Shown here: piece after piece, positions 34,401 through 45,135 of the stretch
Numbering within the stretch: position 1 is the stretch's first letter
Layout: each line of letters begins with the position of its first letter
DNA from: Pseudoips prasinana
Lineage: Eukaryota; Arthropoda; Insecta; Lepidoptera; Nolidae
DNA length: 64,000 nt
Direction: 5' to 3'
NCBI GenBank assembly: GCA_951640165.1
Contig: OX621253.1
Location: forward strand, 30,883,969 to 30,947,968
Position numbers and translations under genes: made by a program
Notes under the pieces: model-generated
Databases searched by the model: none
What the model was told of the DNA's origin: nothing
Seen by the model: the letters and a program-made list of their open reading frames with translations, nothing else

Positions 34401-34637
34401 TAGGGACAATGTCACACAGATCATCCTAGCCCCAAACTAAGCAAAGCTTGTACTATGGGTACCAGGCGACGATATAGATACTTATATAGATACATAAATA
34501 CTTATATACATAGAAAACATCCATGACTCAGAAACAAATATTCGTGCTCATCACACAAATATTTGCACTTACCGGGATTCGAACCCAGGACCACCAGCTT
34601 CGTAGGCAGGAGCACTACCAACTAGGCTACGGTGACA
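34401..34637 (-). repeat. SINE-A copy, near full length
   Basis: Minus-strand SINE-A from the tail TGTCCCTAGATATTATTA to the head GTCACCGTAGCCTAGTTGG. Confidence 0.85.
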
Positions 34638-34659
34638 GTATAGTAGTATTTAGTATAGT

Positions 34660-34820
34660 ATAAGCGAGGGTTGATGGTTTCCACGCCATCATCCGCAAAC
34701 GGTGTGCATCCCTCCTACGCAGGGTCCGTGGTAGCTCACACAGCATCGTGAGCGCATTATGTCATAAATGGGATAGTCCGATGCTGGAGCACTGGATACG
34801 ACTGCACACGACGTAGACGG
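34660..34820 (+). pseudogene. LINE reverse transcriptase C-terminus
   Basis: An open frame of about 50 codons ends at TAG near 34817. It reads RVDGFHAIIRKRCASLLRRV and continues with HSIVSALCHK and LEHWIRLHTT. This resembles the extreme C-terminus of a LINE reverse transcriptase family different from the fragments at 28.9 and 31.1 kb. An AT-rich 3' UTR with no other coding sequence follows. Family recognition is from motif memory only. Confidence 0.5.
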
Positions 34821-35524
34821 TGCCCTAGTACCGCGATTTTATATTTATATATTGTAAAATTACTAACATTAGGTTAAGATTTTTGGTAACTATAAATTGG
34901 TAAAACAACTTTTTAAGTTAAACGGTTTTATGTTAGAAATACACTGTAATGTTTAAGATATGTACTTAAAGCTAAAAATATAATAAAATAGATAAAGTCG
35001 TGGGCATTATAAACATATGCATAGACGCGATAATAAGACAGTTGTTCAACCGACAACGATGGACGAGTGGCAAGTAGGGCTAGAAAGTTAGGACTGAAAA
35101 TAATTCTGAAATAAATGATTAATAATAATAGTAAAAGTAAGTGAGGTGGACGGAGTCGCGGGCAAAAGCAACTGTACTCATAGTTATATACGATTTTCTC
35201 TAATCGCTCTTTAGTCTTTCTTTTCGCCGAGAAAAAAGTGTGTAGCGAATGTTTCCCACAGTGGAGCCGTTAGTTTGTCATCATATCGACATATTTCTAG
35301 CGACGCGGCGATGTAGCCAGCTAGAGTGGCGACAACCTTTCACCAGGCCAAGGAAAAACCTACACTGCCTTAACTGGCGCTCGGATATTATTTAAAGAAA
35401 AAGTTAGGCCACGGAAACAGCGGATTTACATTACTACCGTACCGTTGCAAGCTTATAGGTTTTCTATAGGCTGTTTCATGGAGAATGCGCTCAAGACCAC
35501 CATGAACTTACCCCTCCTTCCCCC
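34821..35524. other. AT-rich DNA, probable LINE 3' UTR then unrecognised
   Basis: A Helitron-like scrap (GGACGGAGTCGCGGGCAAAAGC) lies near 35150. No gene supported. Confidence 0.35.
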
Positions 35525-35800
35525 TTTTTTCATCGGACTACTAGGCGACGGGAGGGTTTTCACCGCTTTGTTATTGACATCCCATTCTGCCGTACGAAGC
35601 GCTTTGCTTCCTCCTTTATCACGGCTAAGCAGTGGAACACTCTCCCGAACGACGTGTTTCCAGACTCATACAACATGGGTTTATTCAAAGCTAGAGTGAA
35701 CAGGCATACCCATAAGATGCCTGTTCACTCTAGCCTAGCTATCGCGGTCCACCTTCGACCACATCTTCACTTACCGTTAATAAAAGATTCTGAACAAACT
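35525..35800 (+). pseudogene. LINE reverse transcriptase C-terminal fragment with fold-back
   Basis: One frame encodes [20 protein letters not shown] followed by [17 protein letters not shown] and [11 protein letters not shown]. This matches the C-terminal pattern of several non-LTR retrotransposons (WN.LP..VFP..YN...FK). The frame is shifted upstream of about 35560. Downstream, 35690-35707 is inverted at 35717-35734 (18 bp perfect, 9-base loop), so the coding strand copies back on itself just after the conserved end. Confidence 0.65.
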
Positions 35801-36384
35801 ATTTTCAGGATGTGCGTTAATTAAGTTACATGTTGTATATCAGTATGTTTATCAGTTGTCTGGTTGCCTCAGTAGGTACAGGCTCAGCCTGGTTTAGGAT
35901 CTGATGGCAATGTGTTAGTACTCCCACAATAAGCATAAAACAAAAAAAATACAAAAATATAATGAGGTTAAAACAACTACGTTCGTAGCGTCTAATTAAA
36001 AGTCAGCTGAAAAGATGGAAAGCTTTCCATCAGTAAGTTCCAATAAAGTTTTCTTGTTAGATACCAATAAATTATACTTATTAGAACTTAAACTTGATTT
36101 GGACTTTAACGCAATTCGTATACTTATTAAACCTAAAGCTCTGCAAGACATTCAGCTGCTTACAAATATTGAGCTGAGTTTAGTTATGCGTGAGTGAGAT
36201 ACTTAGATATATAAGTTAGTGAAGATAGAAAGACAGAGAGTTACGTTTCGTATATTACTGTAGGAGCAAGAGAGGTGCGAGCATTTTTCTTTCTCCCTTT
36301 CTCTCATAGTCAGATACCAATATCATGATAGATGGAGCTAAATAACTTTTACTTCAGACATATCGTCTAAAACACACTCGTTTT
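35801..36384. other. SINE-C tail piece, then unrecognised DNA
   Basis: About 35840-35925 carries SINE-C tail phrases (ATCAGTTGTCTGGTTGCCTC, GGATCTGATGGCAATGTG). No gene is supported in the remainder; the 60-codon frame at 36015-36197 has no recognisable motif. Confidence 0.35.
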
Positions 36385-37010
36385 CTTTAGGGTGCCGTAG
36401 CCAAATGGCAAAAAACGGAACCCTTATAGATTCGTCATGTCTGTCTGTCTGTGTGTCCGTCCGTATGTCACAGCCACTTTTTTCCGAAACTATAAGAGCT
36501 GTACTGTTGAATCTTGGTAAGTAGATGTATTCTGTGAACCTAATTAAGATTTTCACCCAAAAATAGAAAAAGAACAAAAAATTTGGGGGTTACCATTACA
36601 TTGAACTATGACTCAATTTTTTTTTTCATCGTACCCATACATGTGGGGTATCTATGGATAGGTCTTCAAAAATGATACGGAGGATTCTAATATATTTTTT
36701 TTCTAAACTGAATAGTTAGCGCGAGAGACACATCCAAAGTGGTAACATGAGTGTATTTAAGAAGTTACAGGGGGGGGGGGGCTGTAACTTATAAAATAAG
36801 AGAATGATAAAACTAAAAATAAATGTTAGGTACATTACCATGCAAACTTCCACCGAAAATTGGTATGAACGAGATCTAGTAAGTAGTTTTTTTTTAATAA
36901 GTCATGAATCGTAAACCGCAATTTACCTTTCATTTAATCAACTGAAATAGTTGCTGCTACGGATCTCTCCATGGGCGACTCCGACTCGCCCTTGGCCGAG
37001 TTTTTAAACT
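36385..37010 (+). repeat. GGTNCCGTAGCCAAATGGC interspersed repeat, single copy
   Basis: Starts TTAGGGTGCCGTAGCCAAATGGCA. The body has CCCTTATAGATTCGTCATG, a TCTGTCTGTCTG run and CCCATACATGTGGGGTATCT. The end has GACTCCGACTCGCCC and a T run. Related copies occur in the three amplified blocks (47571, 49713, 53230). Non-coding, common-transposon-like, class unknown. Contains a G10 run near 36771. Confidence 0.7.
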
Positions 37011-37484
37011 TATTATTCTTCGTTTGCAGCATGCATAGAATTGGTTCGCTTCTGGGTTTACCCCGTATGACCTAATTGTGACACCTATCCGCTGCCACTA
37101 CACGCCTAATCGCTGTGCTCACAGCCCCATATCAAAGCTCATATAGTAGAGGCACTCTCCACTCAGTATTTTCTCACGATGACCGGCCCCTCGCTTCTAC
37201 ATACTAACTCATTCCGCACATACTCATTGCACATTTTAATACTAAGTGCACATTTTCATACATTACTCCGAGATTCGTGGATCATTTCATACTTTCACTG
37301 AGTCGTCTTGACATGTGAGGGATTAATGTCGACACACCATTTAAGTAAAGTTCATCTCGCGAGAAATATGATGGGGTTACCATATTAGAATTGGAAAGTG
37401 AGAAATATTATTTATATATTAAAGCTTTTTTGATTAAGTGTCTTGTTACGTAGGTTTAATATGTTAAACCGGATATAGATAACA
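37011..37484. other. Unrecognised non-coding DNA
   Basis: Less AT-rich from 37040 to 37330, with repeated CATAC/CTCAT words. No gene or repeat assigned. Confidence 0.3.
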
Positions 37485-37600
37485 ATAATATCCTCCTGGT
37501 TGAATATAACCCACGGAGGCTCGACTCAATGGAAACTAGCCATAGCACGGAACATATTTTAGTACACAAGTGTGTGCGCTAAAACAAGGGCATTTTCTAG
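37485..37600 (-). repeat. SINE-B tail fragment
   Basis: Diverged minus-strand SINE-B 3' end (TCCTCCTGGTTGAATATAAC, ACACAAGTGTGTGCGC). Confidence 0.6.
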
Positions 37601-37619
37601 TAACTATAATATAATAATA

Positions 37620-37866
37620 ATATCTGGGGACAATGTCATACAGATCATCTAGCCCCAAACTAAGCAAAGCTTGTACTATGGGTACCAGGCGACGATATAC
37701 ATACTTATATAGATAGATAAATACTTATATACATAGAAAACATCCATGACTCAGAAACAAATATTCGTGCTCATCACACAAATATTTGCCCTTACCGGGA
37801 TTCGAACCCAGGACCACCAGCTTCGTAGGCAGGAGCACTACCAACTAGGCTACGGTGACCGTCACT
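37620..37866 (-). repeat. SINE-A copy, full length
   Basis: Minus-strand copy from TGTCCCCAGATATTATTA to the head GACGGTCACCGTAGCC. Confidence 0.85.
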
Positions 37867-37904
37867 AAATAACTAAACTAAATAAATATCGTGGGAATTT
37901 GATT

Positions 37905-38140
37905 TATTCACTAGCTGATCTGTGACTTATCAAACTGAGCCGAGCTTGTAATATGGTACCAGATAACTCATATACTACATATACTACTTTTCTTCCGTAA
38001 ATCCTTACTTTTAGATAATTACACCCAGACTCAGGACAAACAGACATGTTCATACACACAAATATCAGTCCTGGGTGGGAATCGAACCCACGATCTGCGG
38101 AGTGCAAAGCAAGCGTTGACCAACCACGCTACAGGCCCGT
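37905..38140 (-). repeat. SINE-C copy, full length
   Basis: On the minus strand: GACGGGCCTGTAGCGTGGTT, CTCCGCAGATCGTGGGTTC and GATTCCCACCCAGGACTG, then the body to ATCAGCTAGTGAATAAATC. The tRNA-like head is the best preserved of this family here. Confidence 0.8.
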
Positions 38141-38144
38141 CAAA

Positions 38145-38331
38145 TCACACTAATAATATAAAGGCGAAAGTTTGTGAGTGCGTGACTGTGTGAGTGTGTA
38201 TGTTTGTTACGTCTTCACGTCAAAACGGCTTCAGCGATTTTAATAAAATTTGGTATGGAGATAGCTGTGGATTAACACATAGGCTATAATTTATAAAGTT
38301 TGACGTTAGTAAAACCGCGGGGCATGGATAG
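38145..38331 (+). mobile_element. Helitron-like element, family 3
   Basis: Starts TCACACTAATAATATAAAGG after an A. Ends with GTTAGTAAAACCGCGGGGC and then ATAG, a mutated CTAG. Same family as 20979-21152. Confidence 0.7.
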
Positions 38332-38672
38332 TTATGAATAAATTAACATAGACTTCAAAAAGCACTTGTAGATGACAAACATTATTACGTGGTAGCGTAT
38401 GGTAGTTCTCGTACCAAGCCAGAGGACCTAATATTCCTTAAGAAATTACAACTAAAACATTCTATTGCGTCATTAGATCAGTATTACACAGAATGCTAAC
38501 TTTCATTCTACGTTTGTCGTTATAAGTATCGTAAGAATATTTAACCAATAATAAAGATTAATAATTAAACTAACCATTACAATCCATCAATGCAGCGATA
38601 CCGAACTTTTTCAAGTATGACTTTAGTTAGATTAATTTAGACTTAGACTTTTGTACCTTCCTATATTTATTA
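38332..38672. other. Repeat tail then unrecognised DNA
   Basis: ACTTCAAAAAGCACTTGTAG near 38351 recalls the ACTTTAAAAGTCACTTGT tail phrase found at 42790 and in the amplified blocks. Nothing else is supported. Confidence 0.3.
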
Positions 38673-38847
38673 CTAGCTGTCCCCGCAGTTTCACCCGCGT
38701 CAAACTTTATAAATCATAGCCTATGCGTTATTCGGATATATAAGCAATATTACTACAAAGTTTAATCAAAATCCGTTCAGTAGTTTTTGCGTGAAAGAGT
38801 AACATCCATCATACTCACAAACTTTCGTATTTATAATATTAGTAGGA
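38673..38847 (-). mobile_element. Helitron-like element
   Basis: On the minus strand it starts TCCTACTAATATTATAAATA after an A. It ends with the hairpin region CGCGGGTGAAACTGCGGGG and CAGCTAG. Contains AATCCGTTCAGTAGTTTTTG. Confidence 0.7.
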
Positions 38848-41800
38848 TATTGTAAATATAATATTTACGTTTATTTTTTTATTAATTATTTTGTAGTTTG
38901 TTGTTTTTTATTAATTATAACAAACTAATGTAAATATTATAAATGTCATTTTATTCTAGTTGAAATTAAAAATTTACAATAATTTTAATTTACTATATCA
39001 ATGTATGTAAATTTGGTTTCCATGTAAATATTATAGGTAATTGTAATCATTAATGGACTCTGAATTTTAATCATTTAAGAATTAGAAAAGTTAATTGATT
39101 AATAGATTTTTTTTTCGCGTTATTTATGTATATTATATGTATAAGAAATTTTCATTTTTGATGCATCTAGGATCATTTATGCATGCATAGTAAATATGCC
39201 ATACATATCTGTATATCTCATTTAAGCGAGATGCAAAGTTCATAAGAGAAATAAATTTGCTTTAATCCTGAATACCCCTTATAAGCAAAAATAATATCAA
39301 ATCTACGGCTTACTTTTTGCCCAATGCTTATCCACCGCAAGACCGACAATTGTGGAGATCTTGGGAGGAGACCTTTGACTTACGGCTGATATGATGATGA
39401 TGACTTATCCGCCGCAATGGTTTTCACAGTGGCAATCCGTGGTATCTACTGAACTTTCCATTGAATGTACATTCCAGTGCTCAATTTGCAGTACAGGACC
39501 TAAAATAAGATGACGTCCAATGGGGGACAGACATCAAGGCTCTTGGCACAATATTAAAGTACCAGGCATAGATGTAGGTAGGTAGGCAGGTACATTGTGA
39601 GCACGAAAGTATTAGATAGGTACCTACCGTGAAACGGAAGAATAGAATTTTAGAATTTATAGAGACAGGAACACATTTAAGTTCCTTATCACTATTCATT
39701 TGTTCCATTATATGTAGGTAAACATATGTACTTCTTTTCTCCATTACCTAATGTTATTCTTAAGTGCCGAGGACATATTGTAAAGTGGCACACTCATACC
39801 CTAGAGGTTTCTGTGCCACTTCTAAAAAAACAAACATTTGTTATTTTTGCTTAATAAACCTATACATTTTTTATAGGTTTATTAAGCATGTAATGTGCAA
39901 TGGTATTCACTCTGTTTTACATTTCAGTTAACTGGAAACTTGATTGAGCATGTGACGACACCGCGATAGATACCTACTAAAGTGTATCTTGACTGTTTTC
40001 AGGTTGGTTGTAAGGGTGATTTTTGTAGTTTAAATGTATATACTGACGTACGTCTATTACACATAAGTACAAATTATTTGTTGGCCAATTTTAAATTAAT
40101 AATTGAAATAGAAACACGACATGATTGTGTCGATAATACTTGAAAAATTTTACTCAGTTTCAAAATTAAATATTTATAATATTAGGGTTAAGGTCTTCAT
40201 AAAAAATATCATTATACATAAACGACCATTCTCCAAACAAGAATTTCATCGGTAACTTTTTATCAGGCCGCAATTTTCGGAACGCGACCATCATTTCGAA
40301 TCGTTTGCGCGGGAAAAACTACAAAATGGCCGACAGCGTGCGTCCGATGCAAATTGCGCGCGGAAAAAGCTCACAAGCAGTAAAAACTGAAAGGAACTCA
40401 TAGTATTTCATCGGCGTCGCCAGTTATTGAGCGGGGCTGAAGTTTTTGTGTAGATTCCAGTGGTGGCGGCAGCGCTTTTTTTTGCATTAGCTCGGAGTCT
40501 GGGAAACGCTCGACGACCACTCTCAACGCGGACAAAAACCGAACGGAGCCTTCCATAACGTCGCTAACCGGCACAAAAACATTGCGACATACGGATAGAA
40601 TTAATGCGGCGACTCTTTAATTTTCTTCAAGAAAGCGCGGGAGGAAATGGTGTAGGTAATGAGTGTTGCCAGTCGCAAAAACTATCTGTATAATGACGCT
40701 GCTCATTTATTCAGTTTATTTTTCTGTTGTTATGTAAGAAGTGGGAATTGGAATGTTTTAAAAGCCTGAGGCTTATTAGACACGATTGAAGAATGTTTTG
40801 TCTAATAAGAAAATAGCGATGTAATAAAATGGACCTCCATTTCTAATGAGAACGTATTGGACGATGTGGGTAATAAGTTGTGGTTTGAAACGTTTTTGTT
40901 GAAATATTATTGACATGTCATGGTGTGCGGTTTTAGAAGCATCATCGATATTGCGTTGTGCGCGCTGTTGTTCAGTAGGTAGATAGTGTAGGTACTTATG
41001 TTTGGGTAGTATTTAAAGGAGTGACTGTAAATTAAAGTTTTTAGTGACAAAAATAATGAATTTACGTTTTAGTATTACTAAGTGAGCGACTGACTGCCAG
41101 TGACGAGAAATCAATAAAACAGCAACTAACAAATATTAATTTGAGTTACTTAAAATACAAAATGAGAAGCTTCATAATATTTGAGCGACCTAATATCCAA
41201 CCAATCAGAGAGATCAGACGCTTGTGCGGCGGACTTCAAGCGCTATTGTTTTTGTTTAGATTTGCATTGTATGTCTCCTGAAAATTCAAAAAGCTCCAAA
41301 AAAATGGAATTTTTGAAAACTTTCCACCAATCTTCACCAACAATAGTGTCTAGCTTGATGGTCACAGTTCTAACCTAACCTAACCCAAATAACTTCCGGA
41401 AAACTCGTCTCTATCCTAATATGGAAGTTGCCCTCTCTGTATTTCTAGTCGCTCACTTAGTAATTTCGTCGCACGGCTAGAATTTTGATATCTGAAATAG
41501 ATTAATTATAACCCACTATTTGAAAGCTCGTTCTAGATTTTATTATTAATCAATATTCGTAGTTAGTTTAGTCAATTATTCGCTTACTCAAATTCATGCC
41601 GCTCAAGTTATTAAAAAATGTATCTCATCATCAGTCGCTACGTATTTTTGTATTCGATCGTTTTATAATTCCCCCTTATGTTTTAGCTTATTTTTTTAAA
41701 AGACTACGCCCCGCTATTCATCCGATTACCGACATGAGTATTTCTTGTGTTTATTTAGTTACATAAATAGCTGTTTTGCGCGGGAATCGCACCCGGGACA

Positions 41801-42076
41801 CGAAGTGGCGAAGCGACTGTCTTAATCGCTGCGCCACACGTGTCGTCGATATTGCTAAGTCGGTTTCAAAATCTAAAAAAATATATATTAAAATATGACC
41901 GCACTAGGAAACAAATTCCTGTGTGGTGGGATTTGACAAAAATGCAATGCACAGGCGCAAAGCTCAACTAGATTCAGAACAAGCAAATATCTTCACAGTA
42001 ATAGTTGTCCTGTGCTGGTATCGTGACCTAAACGACTGCGCTAAACTTGCACTCAAAATTAATAATAATAATAATA
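38848..42076. other. Mostly unique DNA with small repeats and a GC-rich island
   Basis: Items seen: an RTE 3' end at about 39340-39405 (plus; TGTGGAGATCTTGGGAGGAG, TGATATGATGATGATG); a 17-bp perfect hairpin (39848-39864 with 39872-39888); a GC-richer, repeat-free stretch at 40250-40640; and a SINE-D copy at about 41770-41960 (minus; head GTGGCGCAGCGATTAAGACA). In the GC-rich stretch an ATG in strong context (CAAAATGG at 40326) opens only 25 codons. I cannot support a gene. Confidence 0.35.
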
Positions 42077-42317
42077 TCTAGGGACAATGTCATACAGATC
42101 ATCCTAGCCCCAAACTAAGCAAAGCTTTTACTATGGGTACCAGGCGACGATATACATACTTATATAGATAGATAAATACTTATATACATAGAAAACATCC
42201 ATGACTCAGAAACAAATATTCGTGCTCATCTCACAAATATTTGCACTTACCGGGATTCGAACCCAGGACCACCAGCTTCGTAGGCAGGAACACTACCAAC
42301 TAGGCTAAGGTGACCGA
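42077..42317 (-). repeat. SINE-A copy, full length
   Basis: Minus-strand copy from TGTCCCTAGATATTATTATT to the head CGGTCACCTTAGCCTAGTTGG. Confidence 0.85.
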
Positions 42318-42847
42318 AATTAGTTTTAAGTGGCTTATTTTTTTCCTCAGTCATATATTTTGGCAAAAATGTTATATTGTCCAAGTGCTTATAATACAAA
42401 TAACATAGAACATACGACTAACACCTAAGTGTGTTAGTCAATATGTATGGTCTGGTGAAGCAGTGAAAGCATCCTAAGCTGTAAACATCAGAATGAAATT
42501 AAAATAAAGATGGTGTATTTTTTGCACAGAGAATAAGCATTGCCATACAACGTGGCAATGCTGCCAGCCTTCTGGGCACGATACCCTTTGATGCCGATGC
42601 GGAGCGCTTAATGGATTGCCTTTAGTTAGTTTATTTTAGTTTAGTTTATAGCATTATAGTTAAAATTTCTTATTAAATAAATTTCTTCTTATTAGAAAAT
42701 TAGGTATAATTAATGTTGCTGTACATGATTTGATGAAATTTCAAAATAAAGCTAATAAAGGAAATAAAGAAGGTTTTTCTTCACGTAGACTTTAAAAGTC
42801 ACTTGTGAATAGTCCGAACATGTTTGTAGTAGTTAATATATAATTAA
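42318..42847. other. Unrecognised DNA and a repeat tail
   Basis: About 42770-42840 holds a tail phrase (CACGTAGACTTTAAAAGTCA, GAACATGTTTGTAGTAGT) shared with the amplified blocks. No gene. Confidence 0.35.
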
Positions 42848-43101
42848 CTAGCGGTCCGGTACGTGCTTCGCTAAAAACATATAAAACAATGATTATTAAG
42901 TTCATTTATTCAAACAACAAAAAAAAATTAAATTGCTAAAAGATGTTGATTTTACACTTTTTCAAGACTTATTTTAAATTTTCTCAAGGTACAAACCTTC
43001 CCTGGACTTCCACGAATAATTCAAGACCAAAATTAGCCAAATCGGTAAAGGCGTTGTTGAGTTATAACATTACAACAAAAAGTGGCATTGATTTATATAT
43101 A
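42848..43101 (-). mobile_element. Helitron-like element, family 4, broken by Tc1
   Basis: The CTAG end (minus strand) is at 42848. The interior matches the element at 25888 up to GGCATTGATTTATATATA, where the intact relative has its 5' terminus. The Tc1-like transposon sits in the TA run of that terminus. Confidence 0.65.
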
Positions 43102-44696
43102 CACACATCAACAAAGTCTAGGGATACGTTATTTTGAAATCAAACATGGCTTTATTGTTTAAAACCTATTTAGTTTCCTTAAAAAGTTTATTTACAGATT
43201 TAAACCTTGTCTATTCTTTATTCAAAATTTAAAAATTAAAATGAGAAACAAATGAAAACACGCAAAGCACAGCGCAATCTTGAGTTGTATCTAATTTCAA
43301 GAAGTTGCATTAAAATTTTTTTTGCGTGTTAATTGAAGAAAACCTGATAAATTGTTTTATTTTCTTTTCTCAATTGGTTGTGTAAGCTTTTTAGCGTCAT
43401 GCCACGCCATCATTTGAGTCGAGATGAAATGTTACGGGCAGTTGGCATGTCACAAAACGGTGCTATTCAACGCGTCGTTGCTGAGTCTCTGGGCACAAGC
43501 CAAAATGTGGTATCCAGGCTCTGGTCACGTTATCGCGCTACTGGAGATGTGGCAGAACGGCACACAGGTAGATATCGTGTTACCACTCAGAGACAGGATC
43601 GATTTCTCCAAATGACCGCCAGAAGACTACCCAATATCACAGCGATGCAACTAGTGCAAAGGCTCCAGGAGGGTCAGCAGCTGCTGGTGAGCGACCAAAC
43701 CGTGCGAAGGAGGCTGCATGAAGTTGGTCTTCATGCTCGCAGACCGCTACGAGTCCCAGCGCTGCGACGTGGCAATCGCGGTAGGCGACTTTTATGGGCT
43801 CAAGAACATTTGACATGGAGTGATCAACAATGGTCATTGGTGCTGTTCACTGATGAGTCCCGCTATGGATTTCATCCAGATTCGAGACGAACACGCGTTT
43901 GGAGAACTCCAGGCAGGGTCAGCCGTCTCCGACATCCACAGGAGGTCCACTCTTACCAAGGCGGGACAATTATGGTGTGGGCAGGAATACGAATCGGCGG
44001 ACGAACCCAACTCATTTGGATTCAGGGCAGCATGACTGCCCATAGATACCGTGAGGAGGTAGTAGAACGTATCATTGTCCCGCTCAGGGCCCTAACGGGG
44101 CAAGAATTTCAGCTCATGCATGACAATGCACCTTCCCATACAGCGCGGCTGGTGAGGGCCGCCCTTCGAGAACACGATGTTCAGGTATTAGATTGGCCTC
44201 CACAGTCGCCAGACTTAAACCCAATTGAACACGCCTGGGACATGTTACAGCGAAGAGCATTGAGGGATTTTCCGCCCAACTTGACAACAGAAGAACAACT
44301 TTTCGAACATTTAAAAAGAACTTGGGACTGCATCATACCCCAGCAAGACATTGACACCTTAATTTTAAGTATGGAAAATCGTTGCCGCTGTGTGATTAAT
44401 GTTAGAGGAGGAAATACCGATTACTGATTATCAGATTTGGTAAGATTTTTATTCATTTAATTCGATTGAATAATTTTATAAGAATAAAATGTTTTTGTTC
44501 ACTCAGTAATTTTCTATGGCTTAATTAATTTAAGACTTTTATTAATTAGAAAAACAAAATCGCATCGTGTTGTTAATGTTTAAATATCGGCCATGAAATT
44601 ATCTTTAATTCTTCCATTTACAGTCATAACAAAATGTTTATAGTTTTCTAGATAATCAATGAAATGTTCAATATCCCTAGATTGTGTTGATGTGTG
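43102..44696 (+). mobile_element. Complete Tc1-like transposon
   Basis: 1,595 bp. The left terminal repeat starts CACACATCAACAAAGTCTAG and the right end, reverse-complemented, starts CACACATCAACACAATCTAG. The two agree over about 25 bp with 2-3 mismatches. TA target duplications lie at 43100-43101 and 44697-44698. It carries one uninterrupted DD34E transposase in the plus direction with no introns. It sits in the AT run at the end of a Helitron-like element and directly beside the large palindrome, so it may have landed in an unstable AT tract. It is probably young, and whether it is active is unknown. Confidence 0.9.
43399..44427 (+). CDS. Tc1-like transposase, DD34E
   Basis: 342 aa from the ATG at 43399; the open frame extends 21 bases upstream, but only with non-ATG codons. 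The typical length for Tc1 transposases is about 340 aa. The N-terminal half is a paired-type helix-turn-helix DNA-binding region (roughly residues 10-105) with GRYRVT where the family usually has an AT-hook-like GRPR. The catalytic triad is D152 (FTDES), D242 (MHDNAPSH) and E277 (SPDLNPIEHAW), with exactly 34 residues between the second D and E. There are no internal stops or frameshifts. The family excises and inserts its element at TA by cut-and-paste in the nucleus. It is flanked by matching terminal repeats, so the element could be autonomous. Function is inferred from family motifs; the altered GRPR-like motif is the one doubt about activity. Confidence 0.92.
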   Translation: MPRHHLSRDEMLRAVGMSQNGAIQRVVAESLGTSQNVVSRLWSRYRATGDVAERHTGRYRVTTQRQDRFLQMTARRLPNITAMQLVQRLQEGQQLLVSDQTVRRRLHEVGLHARRPLRVPALRRGNRGRRLLWAQEHLTWSDQQWSLVLFTDESRYGFHPDSRRTRVWRTPGRVSRLRHPQEVHSYQGGTIMVWAGIRIGGRTQLIWIQGSMTAHRYREEVVERIIVPLRALTGQEFQLMHDNAPSHTARLVRAALREHDVQVLDWPPQSPDLNPIEHAWDMLQRRALRDFPPNLTTEEQLFEHLKRTWDCIIPQQDIDTLILSMENRCRCVINVRGGNTDY

Positions 44697-45135
44697 TATA
44701 TATATATATATATTATTTCTGTTTTCATTTTAGGTACACGGAACATAGAGAAATAATATTTAATTAGTTAATAGTTTTTATTTAGTTATTTAGCTAGCTT
44801 ATATCAAATTATTGTCAAAGAGATTATTTATAGGTTTGTGTTACTATTTGTGTGACCCATAAATAGTTGTTGTGACTCTGGATGCAATTCGTGTCCGTCT
44901 ATTATATGTTTGCAAAGTACGTCGCAACACAGGCATTAGAGTCACAAATGCGGGCGTTCTCTTTAAAAAAATATCGATATTTGTAGTTTTAGATATTTAT
45001 TTATACATAAATAAAACGGTTAATAACCAATTACATTAATTAACATAGAAACAATTACATTATTTATTTTTAGGGTTACATACAAAATTCAATACAAAAT
45101 ACATCATCGACATCGCATCCTTGCATACTTTCTTT
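44697..45135 (+). repeat. Block X, first direct copy (SINE-D head missing)
   Basis: From ATTATTTCTGTTTTCATTTT to GCATCCTTGCATACTTTCTT this matches 48793-49295 in the same direction. The second copy contains a whole SINE-D (tRNA-like head and body), whereas here the head is missing and only the body from CTATTTGTGTGACCC remains. It ends abruptly at 45135/45136, where the inverted arm begins. Confidence 0.85.

Noticed and set aside
43378..43398. Upstream extension of the Tc1 transposase
   Set aside because: The extension begins with TTG and contains no ATG. The ATG at 43399 starts the conserved MPRHHLSRDEM-type N-terminus.
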